In this document: positions 56,955 through 64,000 of the stretch, in pieces
How the letters are laid out: every line of letters begins with the position of its first letter
Numbering within the stretch: position 1 is the first letter of the stretch
Origin: Mycolicibacterium flavescens
Lineage (GTDB): Bacteria > Actinomycetota > Actinomycetes > Mycobacteriales > Mycobacteriaceae
Assembly (NCBI RefSeq): GCF_001722335.1
Contig: NZ_MIHA01000010.1
Coordinates: 62,001 to 126,000 of the forward strand
DNA length: 64,000 bases
Direction: 5' to 3'
Program-made: the position numbers and the translations under genes
Notes under the pieces: generated by a model
Databases searched by the model: none
Told to the model about the DNA's origin: nothing
The model's input: the letters and a program-made list of their open reading frames with translations, nothing else

Positions 56955-58175
56955 ATGACGCAGGCTGAGGCGCCCGTCGCCGAGAATTTCGATCACCACT
57001 CGCCGGAGTTTCGCGAGTGTCCCCACCAGACCATGGCCGAGATGCGATCACGTTGTCCGGTAACGCGGTCCACCGAACACGGTGGTTTCTGGGCACTGCT
57101 GGACTACCAGTCGGTGTTCGACGCGGCACGCGACGACGACCTGTTCAACTCCTATCCCTCGGTCGGGGTCCCGGCCAGCGGTTCACCGTTCCCGATCCTG
57201 CCGATCGAGTCCGACCCGCCACTGACCCAGAAGCTGCGGCAGGTCACCCTGTCGGCCTTCTCGCCGGGTCAGGCCGAACGGTGGCGCCCGGTGGCACGCA
57301 GGATGGTCAGGGAGATGGTCAACGAGTTCATCGAGCGCGGAAGTTGCGACATCGTCGGCGAACTCACCACTCCATTGCCCGCCAAACTGACGCTGACCAT
57401 GCTCGGCTTCGACGAGTCGAAGTACCTGGACTGGGTGCACTGGGTGCATTCGATGGTCCACGACCGCACACACGACGAGGAAAAGTCGGGCGCCGCGGTG
57501 ATGGAACTGTTCGGCGAGATCTACAAGCACATGTCCGAACGCCGCGAGAGCGGTGACCTCGGCGACGACCTGTTCGGGCGAATCCTGAACGGCCACATCG
57601 ACGATGTGCCGCTCGACGACACCCAGATCCTGATGTACACCGTGCTGATGATGCTCGGCGGCATGGACACCACCAGCGGGCTGACCGGCAACGTGCTCTA
57701 CGCCATGACCCAGCAGCCCGAACTGCGCCAGGCGCTGACCGCCAGGGCCGACCAACTCGAACCGGTGACCGACGAGTTGCTGAGGGTGTACACGCCGACT
57801 CTGGGGCTGGCGCGCACCGTGTCCCGCGACGCGAAATTCCACGGCGCCTCGATGAATGCCGGAGACCGGGCGATCCTGATGTGGGCCGCGGCCAACCGTG
57901 ACCCGGAAGTGTTCCCCGACCCCGACACCGTCGACCTCGAGCGGCCCAATGCCCGCAAGCAGATGGCATTCGGGGTCGGCATCCACCGCTGCCTGGGGTC
58001 GCACCTGGCGCGGATGATGTTCCAGGAGATGCTCGGCGAGATCATCGAACGGATCCCCGACTTCCGCCTCGACGGGGAGCCGGAGCGCTTCGAAGACGCC
58101 GGCGAGGTCTGGGCGATGCGCAAACTGCCCATCGCCTTCACTCCGGGCCCGCGCCTCGCGGTCGACGACGCATGA
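56955..58175 (+). CDS. Cytochrome P450
   Basis: A 406-residue P450 with ATG start after GAGGAGGG. Seen: I-helix LGGMDTTSG near 240, K-helix DELLRVYTP (ExxR intact), heme loop FGVGIHRCLG near 345. Related to the P450 at 55022 (PTLGLARTVSRDAKFHG versus PTIGLSRRVAKDAVFHG). No ferredoxin is adjacent, so it may share the one at 54809. Its stop overlaps the HIBADH-like start by ATGA. Confidence 0.95.
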   Translation: MTQAEAPVAENFDHHSPEFRECPHQTMAEMRSRCPVTRSTEHGGFWALLDYQSVFDAARDDDLFNSYPSVGVPASGSPFPILPIESDPPLTQKLRQVTLSAFSPGQAERWRPVARRMVREMVNEFIERGSCDIVGELTTPLPAKLTLTMLGFDESKYLDWVHWVHSMVHDRTHDEEKSGAAVMELFGEIYKHMSERRESGDLGDDLFGRILNGHIDDVPLDDTQILMYTVLMMLGGMDTTSGLTGNVLYAMTQQPELRQALTARADQLEPVTDELLRVYTPTLGLARTVSRDAKFHGASMNAGDRAILMWAAANRDPEVFPDPDTVDLERPNARKQMAFGVGIHRCLGSHLARMMFQEMLGEIIERIPDFRLDGEPERFEDAGEVWAMRKLPIAFTPGPRLAVDDA

Positions 58176-58990
58176 GTGACCCGATCGGCTTCATCGGCGC
58201 CGGCCAGATGGGCGAACCGATGGTGCACCGGCTGCTCGCAGCGGGACGGCCGGTCACCGTGTACGCGCGCAGAGACGAGGTCCGCCAGCGCCTGGCCGAC
58301 GCCGGCGCCACGGTGGTCGACTCGGTCGCCGACGTCGGCAAGGGCGCCCGGACCGTCATCTGCTGCATGTTCTCCGACGCCCAGCTCAAAGAGGTCGCCG
58401 AGGAGCTGATCGATCATTGCGCGGCCGGAACCGTCGTGCTCTCCCACACCACCGGCTCGGTCTCGACCGTCCGTGACATCGACTCCGCCAGAGCCGATGT
58501 CACGGTGCTCGACGCGCCGATCAGCGGTACCGCCGAGGACATCGCCAACGGCAGGCTGACCGTGCTGATCGGCGGCCCGGCCGACGCCGTGGAGACGGCC
58601 GCCGAGGTGGTGCAGGCCTACGCGGCCACCGTCCTGCGCACCGGCCTGCTCGGCACCGCGCTGAACCTCAAGTTGGTCAACAACGTGCTCTTCGCCGCCA
58701 ACGCCCAGCTGTTGAGTGCCGCCGTCGGCGTCGCAGGCAAGCTGGACATCGAGGCGGACCGCTTCCTCGAGGTGCTCGCAGCGTGCAGTGCCGACAGCAA
58801 GGTCGCCGGGTATGCGCGCGGAATCGGCGGCATGGCGCCGTTCACCGAGATGGCGGCGCCGTTCCTGCGCAAGGACGTCGACGCGGCACTGGCCGCCGCC
58901 CAAGAGGCCGGCACCGACCTCGGCCTGCTCTACGACGTGATCGAACGCGGCGAGTTGCCGCTGAGCACAGGAGCTGCTAGCGCAAAATGA
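58172..58990 (+). CDS. 3-hydroxyisobutyrate-dehydrogenase-like NAD(P) oxidoreductase
   Basis: A 272-residue beta-hydroxyacid dehydrogenase family member. Seen: IGFIGAGQMGEPMVHRLLAAGRPVTVY Rossmann start, the substrate-binding DAPISGTAEDIANGRLTVLIGG, and the catalytic Lys in LNLKLVNNVLFAAN. It would oxidise a beta-hydroxy acid or alcohol made by the upstream P450. Translationally coupled to the P450 and overlapping the convergent SDR by 14 bases. Confidence 0.9.
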   Translation: MSDPIGFIGAGQMGEPMVHRLLAAGRPVTVYARRDEVRQRLADAGATVVDSVADVGKGARTVICCMFSDAQLKEVAEELIDHCAAGTVVLSHTTGSVSTVRDIDSARADVTVLDAPISGTAEDIANGRLTVLIGGPADAVETAAEVVQAYAATVLRTGLLGTALNLKLVNNVLFAANAQLLSAAVGVAGKLDIEADRFLEVLAACSADSKVAGYARGIGGMAPFTEMAAPFLRKDVDAALAAAQEAGTDLGLLYDVIERGELPLSTGAASAK

Positions 58991-59747
58991 TCTGGCCGCC
59001 GTCGAGCATGAGTGTTGCGCCGGTCAGGAAGCGAAGGTCGTCGCTGACCAGACCGACGATCGCGCGGCCGATGTCGTCGTACGGATCTCCGTAGCGTCGC
59101 AACGGAATACCGCGCACGATCTGCTCGAAGCGGGCCGGGTTCTCGTCGCGAAACGTCTCGGCGGCGGGCGACCACGCGGCCGGACAGACAAGGTTGACCC
59201 GGATCCCGTACTTGCCCCACTCGATCGCGGTGGACTTGGTCAGCCCGCCTAGCGCCTCTTTTGCCATCGAGTAGCCGGCCATCCGCGGCGCGCCCCGCAC
59301 GCCGACGGCCGACCCGAAATTGATGACCACCGCGTGCGGGGATTCGCGCAGCGAAGGAAACGCCGCCTGCATCAGATGCAGCGAACCCAGCGGCCCCGTC
59401 CGGAAGTACTCCAGGGCCTCCTCGTCGCTGAGATCGACTGTTGCAGTGCTGGTAGTCCCGAGCGCTCCGCCTTGGGCGTTGTTGATCAGGATGTCGATCC
59501 GTCCGAACCGGGCGCTGGTCTCGGCCACGGCTTTGTCGACGGCGGCGCGGTCAGCGACGTCGCACCCGATCGCCATGACGTCGCGGCCCTTGCCTGCCAG
59601 TTCTGCGGCGACGTCGTCGACCTTCTGCTTCGTCCGGCCCAGCAGGGCGACCGATGCGCCCTCGTCGGCCAGCGCGGCGCTGATGGCCTTGCCCAGGCCC
59701 TGGCCCGCGCCGGTGACAATGGCGACCCGGCCCTGCAGACGCGTCAC
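58977..59747 (-). CDS. SDR oxidoreductase
   Basis: A 256-residue SDR, GTG start. Seen: VTGAGQGLGKAISAALADEGASVALLG, IDILINNAQGGA, NFGSAVGV with catalytic Ser, YSMAKEALGGL with Tyr-Lys, and FLTGATLMLDGG. Resembles 3-oxoacyl reductase-like dehydrogenases. Third gene of an operon after thiolase (61378) and DUF35 (60186), matching a beta-oxidation-like role. Confidence 0.92.
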   Translation of the reverse strand: MTRLQGRVAIVTGAGQGLGKAISAALADEGASVALLGRTKQKVDDVAAELAGKGRDVMAIGCDVADRAAVDKAVAETSARFGRIDILINNAQGGALGTTSTATVDLSDEEALEYFRTGPLGSLHLMQAAFPSLRESPHAVVINFGSAVGVRGAPRMAGYSMAKEALGGLTKSTAIEWGKYGIRVNLVCPAAWSPAAETFRDENPARFEQIVRGIPLRRYGDPYDDIGRAIVGLVSDDLRFLTGATLMLDGGQIILR

Positions 59748-59760
59748 GGCCGACCGCGCG

Positions 59761-60186
59761 TTACGCCGGCTGGAACGCGTAGGTCAGGAACTGCTCGCCC
59801 GCCTCGGTCTCGAAAGTGGTGGTGGTGCTGACCATCTTCTGGCCGATCCGCAGTTCAGCAGCCGTAGCGCCGAGGATCAGCGCCTCGACGAGCACCTTTC
59901 CGTCGAGCTCGATGAAGCCGACGATGTAGGGCTGGAACACCTCCGGTGACCGGTTGCCCTTGTAGGGCAGCGGCGGCGGGAACTCCTGCGTGGTGTACGT
60001 GTAGAGCGTGCCCTCGGTGGGCAGCTCGATCGGCTCGATGTCCTGCTGGATCGCCGGGTTGGCGTCGAACAGTTCCGGCCGCTCGGGCGGGAATTTCACC
60101 ACCCCGGTCGACTTCCGTCGCGATCCGAGCAGAACCGCGCGGTCACCGTCGACCCGGAACACGTTCTCTGCGATGAGTTGAGTCAT
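59761..60186 (-). CDS. DUF35-like protein without zinc ribbon
   Basis: A 141-residue OB-fold protein starting at ATG 60186, one base after the thiolase stop. Seen: TGVVKFPPERPELFDA, GTLYTYTTQEFPPPLPYKG, YIVGFIELDGKVLVEALILGATAAELRIGQKM, a DUF35 C-terminal pattern. No Cys is present in the protein, so the usual N-terminal zinc ribbon is replaced by a Gly-Ser-Arg-Arg-Lys segment. Likely the partner of the adjacent thiolase. Confidence 0.85.
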   Translation of the reverse strand: MTQLIAENVFRVDGDRAVLLGSRRKSTGVVKFPPERPELFDANPAIQQDIEPIELPTEGTLYTYTTQEFPPPLPYKGNRSPEVFQPYIVGFIELDGKVLVEALILGATAAELRIGQKMVSTTTTFETEAGEQFLTYAFQPA

Positions 60187-60187
60187 G

Positions 60188-61378
60188 TCATGCCACCTCG
60201 ATTACCATTGCCGCACCCATTCCGCCGCCCGCGCACATCGACAGGACGCCGAGTCCGCCACCGCGACGGCGCAACTCGTGAATCGCCGACGTCACCATCC
60301 GCGCCCCGGTGGCCGCGATCGGGTGGCCCAGGCTGATGCCGGATCCGTATACGTTCACGATCTCCTCGTCGAGACCGAGTTCCCGCGAGCACGCCACCGC
60401 CTGCGCGGCGAACGCCTCGTTGATTTCGAACAGCGCCACATCCTCGATCTTGCGCCCGGCCAGTTCCAGCGCCTTGGGGATCGCGTAGATCGGGCCGCTG
60501 CCGGTGCGATTCGGTTCGACGCCGACCGAAGCCCACGACAGCACGTGCGCCAGCACGGGGCGTGAAGTGTCGGGGCGGGCCAGCGCGACGACTGCCGCGG
60601 CGTCGTTGACACCCGACGAATTACCCGCCGTCACCGTGAAGTTCTCGATTTCGGGGTGCAGCACCTTCAAGCCGGCCAGCACCTCCCGGCTGGTGCCGCG
60701 GCGCGGATGCTCGTCCTCGGCGAACGTGATCGTCGACCCGTCGGGCTGGGGTACCTGCACGGGCACGATCTCGTCGACGAACGAACCGGCGTCGATCGCC
60801 TTGACCGCGCGCTGATGGCTGCGCAGCGCCCACTCGTCCTGATCTTCGCGGGTGATGCCGTACTGCACCGCGCAGTTGTGCGCCACGGTGATCGACATGT
60901 CCAGCGCGGGCGCGTCCTCGGTCGGCGGATGCGAGAACGGAAACCACGGATCGTCGTAGTCCTCGGCGGCCTTGCCGGAGGTGAAGGGTTTGCGCTTGCG
61001 CAGCATCGGCGTCGTCGAACACGACTCCATCCCGCCCGCGAGGACGGCCGTGCTCATCCCGGCCGCCACCTGACCTGCGGCCACCGCGATCGCCGACAGG
61101 CTCGACGCGCACTGCCGGTTGACCGCAAGGCCGGGGATCGAGGTCAGGCCGAGATCGACGGCGACGTAGCGGGCGCTGTCCCCGCCGCCCTGCAGGACTT
61201 CGGCCAGCACCAGATCGTCGAAGTCCGTCGGGGCCAAGCCGGAACGCTCGACGGCCGCCGCGACGATCGGTTTGGCCAGTTCGGTGGCCGGCATCTGGGC
61301 CAGGGTGCCCCTGCGGGCAGTGCCGATGGGGGTGCGGGCGGCGGCCACGATGGCCGCGCGCGACGTCGTCGACGTCAT
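60188..61378 (-). CDS. Acetyl-CoA C-acetyltransferase-type thiolase
   Basis: A 396-residue classical thiolase from ATG 61378. Seen: nucleophilic Cys in VNRQCASSLSA, GGMESCSTTP, the cap region NSSGVNDAAA, His in SGISLGHPIAATG, and second Cys in MCAGGGMGAAM. It performs CoA-dependent cleavage (or condensation) of 3-ketoacyl-CoA. First gene of the operon with DUF35 and SDR; divergent from the MaoC/Ltp/ligase operon. Confidence 0.94.
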   Translation of the reverse strand: MTSTTSRAAIVAAARTPIGTARRGTLAQMPATELAKPIVAAAVERSGLAPTDFDDLVLAEVLQGGGDSARYVAVDLGLTSIPGLAVNRQCASSLSAIAVAAGQVAAGMSTAVLAGGMESCSTTPMLRKRKPFTSGKAAEDYDDPWFPFSHPPTEDAPALDMSITVAHNCAVQYGITREDQDEWALRSHQRAVKAIDAGSFVDEIVPVQVPQPDGSTITFAEDEHPRRGTSREVLAGLKVLHPEIENFTVTAGNSSGVNDAAAVVALARPDTSRPVLAHVLSWASVGVEPNRTGSGPIYAIPKALELAGRKIEDVALFEINEAFAAQAVACSRELGLDEEIVNVYGSGISLGHPIAATGARMVTSAIHELRRRGGGLGVLSMCAGGGMGAAMVIEVA

Positions 61379-61476
61379 AGGTCTCCCGGGGTTGTCGGAG
61401 GGGGTACCGCATTCGGCCACCCTGATACGCGATGAGAGTATACCGTTAAATAGATAGCGATATTTGAGGGAGTGGT
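61379..61476. promoter_or_regulatory. Divergent promoter region with AT-rich ATAGCGATAT motif
   Basis: This 98-bp gap separates two divergent operons. It contains GTATACCGTTAAATAGATAG followed by CGATATTT just before the MaoC ribosome site GAGGGAG. AT-rich stretches holding ATAGCG or TTAGCG also occur in the divergent gaps at about 25820-25834 and 41628-41642. No clear palindrome found. Confidence 0.4.
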
Positions 61477-61935
61477 ATGAAGACGATCGGATCCGTCGAC
61501 GACGCCGTCGCGGCGGTCGGTGCCGAGCTTGGTGTCAGCAGCTGGCTCGAAGTAAACCAGCAACGGGTCGACCAGTTCGCCGAGGTCACCGGCGACCACC
61601 AGTGGATCCACGTCGACGTCGAGCGGGCGAAGACGGAAAGCCCGTACGGCACAACGATCGCCCACGGCTTCCTCACCCTGTCCTTGATCCCCGCTCTGAG
61701 CAAGGACAACTACGTCGTCGAGAACACCAAGATGGCCCTGAACTACGGGTTGAACAAGGTCCGGTTCCTGGCCCCGGTGCCCGCGGGCAGTCGTGTGCGG
61801 GTTCGTTCCGAACTCGCCGACGCGGTGACGTCCGGCGAGGACACCGTCAACCTGACCGTTCGGCACACCGTCGAGATCGACGGGTCGGAGAAACCGGCGG
61901 CCGTCGCCGAACTCATCGCCCGGTACGTCTTCTGA
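61477..61935 (+). CDS. MaoC-like (hotdog) enoyl-CoA hydratase
   Basis: A 152-residue single-hotdog protein. Seen: FAEVTGDHQWIHVDVERAKTESPYGTTIAHGFLTLSL, the hydratase-2 motif with Asp and His (DHQWIH) as the catalytic pair and the AHGFLT helix. It hydrates trans-2-enoyl-CoA to the R-3-hydroxyacyl-CoA. Length fits the R-hydratase/PhaJ-like group. Its stop shares a base with the ATG of the Ltp-like gene, so the two are coupled. Confidence 0.92.
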   Translation: MKTIGSVDDAVAAVGAELGVSSWLEVNQQRVDQFAEVTGDHQWIHVDVERAKTESPYGTTIAHGFLTLSLIPALSKDNYVVENTKMALNYGLNKVRFLAPVPAGSRVRVRSELADAVTSGEDTVNLTVRHTVEIDGSEKPAAVAELIARYVF

Positions 61936-63128
61936 TGAGCGGGGGTCCGTTCGACGGTAAGGCCGTACTGACCGGCGCCGGCAAGTCACAGGTCGGGCGC
62001 CGGCTGGGACGGACCGGACTCGACCTGACACTGGAAGCGGTGCTGCGCGCGATCGAAGACGCGGGCCTGGCCGTCGACGACATCGACGGCATCGCCAGCT
62101 ATCCCGGCCCCGGCGTGCCCGATCCCGGTTTCACCGGCGCCGGCATCCACGACGTCCGCAATGCGCTGGGCCTGCGGTGCCGCTGGTACATCTCCAGCAT
62201 GGAGACCGCGGGCCAGATCGGTCCCGTGATCGAGGCCTGCATGGCCGTCGCGCTCGGGCTGGCCAACCACGTGGTGGTGTTCCGGTCGGTGTGGGAGTCC
62301 ACCGCGGCGCAGCAGGGCGGCGGCGGCCGGGCGTCGGTGCTGTTCAGCGGCGGCAAACTACCCCCGCACCTGGAGTGGGTCGCCCCGTTCGGCGCGCTGT
62401 CGGCGGCGAACTGGCTGGCGATGCCCGCGCAGCGCTACATGCACGAATTCGGTTTGACCCGGGAACAACTCGGGGCGATCGCGCTCAACGCGCGCCGCAA
62501 CGCCGGGCTCAACCCCGATGCGGTCTACCGGGACCCGATGACGATGGAGGACTACCTGTCGGCGCGGATGATCTCGGAACCGTTGTGCCTCTACGACTGT
62601 GACGTTCCGTGCGACGGCGCGACCGCGGTGATCGTGTCACGACGCGACGCCGCCGCCGGCCTGCCGCGACATCCGCTGACCGTCGAGTCCGTCGGGCCCG
62701 GCATGTTCGAACGCGCCACCTGGGATCAGCGCTTCGATGTCACCACCATGGCCGCCCACGATTCGGCAGCGACGCTGTGGCAGAACACGTCTCTGACACC
62801 GGGTGACGTCGACATGGCACAGATCTACGACGGGTTCTCGTTCCTGACCGTGATGTGGCTGGAGGCGCTGGGCTTCTGCGAACACGGCAAGGTCGGCGAG
62901 TTCATCGAGGGCGGCCAGCGGATCGCGCTCGACGGCGACCTGCCGATCAACACCAGCGGTGGCCAACTCTCCGGTGGCAGACTGCACGGCATGGGCTTCC
63001 TGCACGAGGCGTGCGTACAGATGTGGGGTGAGGGCGGCGACCGGCAGGTACCAAAGACTCCCGAGGTGGTCGCGGTGGGTGTCGGTGGTGGGCCCGTCGC
63101 GGGCTCGATGCTGCTGAGCGGGCGCTAG
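61935..63128 (+). CDS. Thiolase-like lipid-transfer protein without catalytic Cys
   Basis: A 397-residue Ltp-like protein from ATG 61935. The Cys loop reads SSMETAGQIG with no Cys. Retained: QIYDGFSFLTVM, LGFCEHGKVGEF, and NTSGGQLSGGRLHGMG. Unlike the Ltp proteins at 4548 and 16836 it lacks the Tyr beside the C-terminal glycine pair (GRLHG instead of GYIHG/AYIIG). No DUF35 gene is visible within the window on this strand, and no second one follows before the ligase. Probable aldolase or acyl-CoA-binding partner. Confidence 0.85.
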   Translation: MSGGPFDGKAVLTGAGKSQVGRRLGRTGLDLTLEAVLRAIEDAGLAVDDIDGIASYPGPGVPDPGFTGAGIHDVRNALGLRCRWYISSMETAGQIGPVIEACMAVALGLANHVVVFRSVWESTAAQQGGGGRASVLFSGGKLPPHLEWVAPFGALSAANWLAMPAQRYMHEFGLTREQLGAIALNARRNAGLNPDAVYRDPMTMEDYLSARMISEPLCLYDCDVPCDGATAVIVSRRDAAAGLPRHPLTVESVGPGMFERATWDQRFDVTTMAAHDSAATLWQNTSLTPGDVDMAQIYDGFSFLTVMWLEALGFCEHGKVGEFIEGGQRIALDGDLPINTSGGQLSGGRLHGMGFLHEACVQMWGEGGDRQVPKTPEVVAVGVGGGPVAGSMLLSGR

Positions 63129-63147
63129 GTTGGCCGGCGATGCGTCG

Positions 63148-64000
63148 ATGACGCTGGGCGACATCGTCACCGACAACGCCCGGCGGTTTCCCGACGTCGT
63201 CGCCTACCGGCTCGGCGAGCGCGAGGTGACCCACGGTCAGCTCTACGAGCGGGCCGTGAAGTTGGTGTCGGCGATGGTGTCGGCCGGGGTCCGGCGCCAG
63301 GACCGCATCGCGATCCTGAGCCGCAACAGCATCGAGTTCGGCGAGGTGATGGCGGCCACGCACTTGAGCGGAATCATCTTGGCAACGGTCAACTTCCGGC
63401 TCACCGCCGACGAGATCCGTGACGTCATCAACCGGGTGCGGCCGAAAATCGTGTTCGTCGCCGACGAGTTCGCACCGATGATCGCCGAGATCGCGCCGTC
63501 GCTGACGTCTGCGCCGCTTCTCGTCGGCATCGGGGCCGACTACGAACAGTTCCTCGCCGGCGGAACCGGCGGTGAACCCGTGCTGCGCGCCACGCCCGAG
63601 GACATCGCCTGTCTGATCTTCACCAGCGGCACCACCGGAGCGTCGAAGTGCTGCATCCTCGGCCACCCCGAACAACGTCGCGTCCTGTTCACGATGAACG
63701 CAGAGATGCGTTCGGGCGCAGACGATCAGATCTTGATCAACATGCCGATGTTCCACATCGGTGCGATGGCGATGCTCGGCGGCGTGCATGCGCGCGGCGG
63801 CACGGTGGTGCTGCAGCAGCAGTTCGACCCCGACGAGGCCGTACGGCTGATCGCCGAACACCGCATCACCGTGCTGCATCTCGCGCCGGTCATGCTGCGC
63901 GCGCTGCTCGACGCGGTGACCGACACCCGGTCGGTCGAGTCGCTGCGCACCGTCGTCTACGCGGCAGCGCCGATGACCATGACCATCCTCGAACGCGCTC
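63148..64000 (+). CDS. AMP-forming acyl-CoA synthetase, 3' end outside window
   Basis: The frame is open to the right edge, so only the first about 284 residues are visible. ATG 63148 (MTLGDIVTDNARRFPDVVAY) is likely; TTG 63130, two bases after the Ltp stop, is an alternative. Seen: AILSRNSIEFGEVMAATHLSGIILATVNFRL, P-loop CLIFTSGTTGASKCCILGH, and INMPMFHIGAMAM. It activates an acid for the MaoC/Ltp steps encoded just upstream. Confidence 0.92.
   Translation, partial: MTLGDIVTDNARRFPDVVAYRLGEREVTHGQLYERAVKLVSAMVSAGVRRQDRIAILSRNSIEFGEVMAATHLSGIILATVNFRLTADEIRDVINRVRPKIVFVADEFAPMIAEIAPSLTSAPLLVGIGADYEQFLAGGTGGEPVLRATPEDIACLIFTSGTTGASKCCILGHPEQRRVLFTMNAEMRSGADDQILINMPMFHIGAMAMLGGVHARGGTVVLQQQFDPDEAVRLIAEHRITVLHLAPVMLRALLDAVTDTRSVESLRTVVYAAAPMTMTILERA

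Noticed and set aside
1..64000. tRNA genes, CRISPR arrays, insertion sequences, phage genes
   Set aside because: None seen: no short regularly spaced repeats, no transposase or integrase motifs in any translation, no cloverleaf-like segments noted in the gene-free gaps.

Overview
The window looks like a chromosome segment of a rapidly growing actinobacterium of the Mycobacterium/Mycolicibacterium type. It is GC-rich, with many GTG/TTG starts and 4-nt ATGA/GTGA gene overlaps. It carries many acyl-CoA dehydrogenases, thiolase-like lipid-transfer proteins paired with DUF35 proteins, F420-type luciferase-like oxidoreductases, a mycofactocin-type SDR, TetR regulators and cytochromes P450. No tRNA, rRNA, CRISPR array, insertion sequence or prophage gene was seen. 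All assignments come from reading translations and motifs by eye; no database search was run.

Layout. (1) 1-9970: the 3' part of a P450, a relic of pyruvate phosphate dikinase, then a plus-strand operon (EthD-like, nitroreductase, fused double acyl-CoA dehydrogenase, Ltp-type thiolase, DUF35) ending in a shrunken SDR relic. Convergent to it is a minus-strand operon of APH-like kinase, epoxide hydrolase and a CrtC/AttH-like protein. Both promoter regions carry paired copies of a palindrome close to TGACAGTTAACTGTCA. (2) 10009-22406: an eleven-gene minus-strand operon (amidohydrolase, Ltp, DUF35, small CxC protein, SDR, aldehyde dehydrogenase, VOC, DUF2889, hydrolase, LLM oxidoreductase, DinB) divergent from a double-length CaiB-type CoA transferase and a TetR. 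The shared promoter holds two GAAAA-N5-TTTTC elements. (3) 22486-33829: SDR, CoA transferase and acyl-CoA dehydrogenase; SDR; two paralogous amidohydrolases, each next to a small charged helical protein; a tandem TetR; a TetR plus enoyl-CoA hydratase flanked by the same TGACAGT palindrome as in region 1; and an NAD-dependent epimerase-like gene. (4) 33922-48391: a deletion scar, VOC, SDR and LLM genes, an acyl-CoA dehydrogenase/ligase/hydrolase/thiolase operon, a second ligase, a MaoC double-hotdog hydratase, and a complete SCPx-type thiolase with DUF35. (5) 48430-49584: remnants of a CaiB transferase and an acyl-CoA ligase, probably once a divergent pair. (6) 49632-64000: an amidohydrolase/TetR pair, enoyl-CoA hydratase, two related TetR/P450 modules (one with a GMC oxidoreductase and a 3Fe-4S ferredoxin), a HIBADH-like dehydrogenase, SDR, DUF35, thiolase, MaoC, Ltp-like protein and a ligase running off the right edge.

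How the genes may work together. The repertoire fits CoA-dependent breakdown of bulky hydrophobic acids: oxygenation (P450, GMC), CoA activation (ligases, CoA transferases), alpha-beta desaturation, hydration, and thiolytic or retro-aldol cleavage. The substrates cannot be read from the sequence. Several locally controlled modules sit side by side, and at least four spots show gene decay or deletion, so the region seems to gain and lose catabolic modules actively. The strongest regulatory signal is the six-site palindrome set, which ties two distant operons in region 1 to the TetR/enoyl-CoA hydratase pair near 30 kb.
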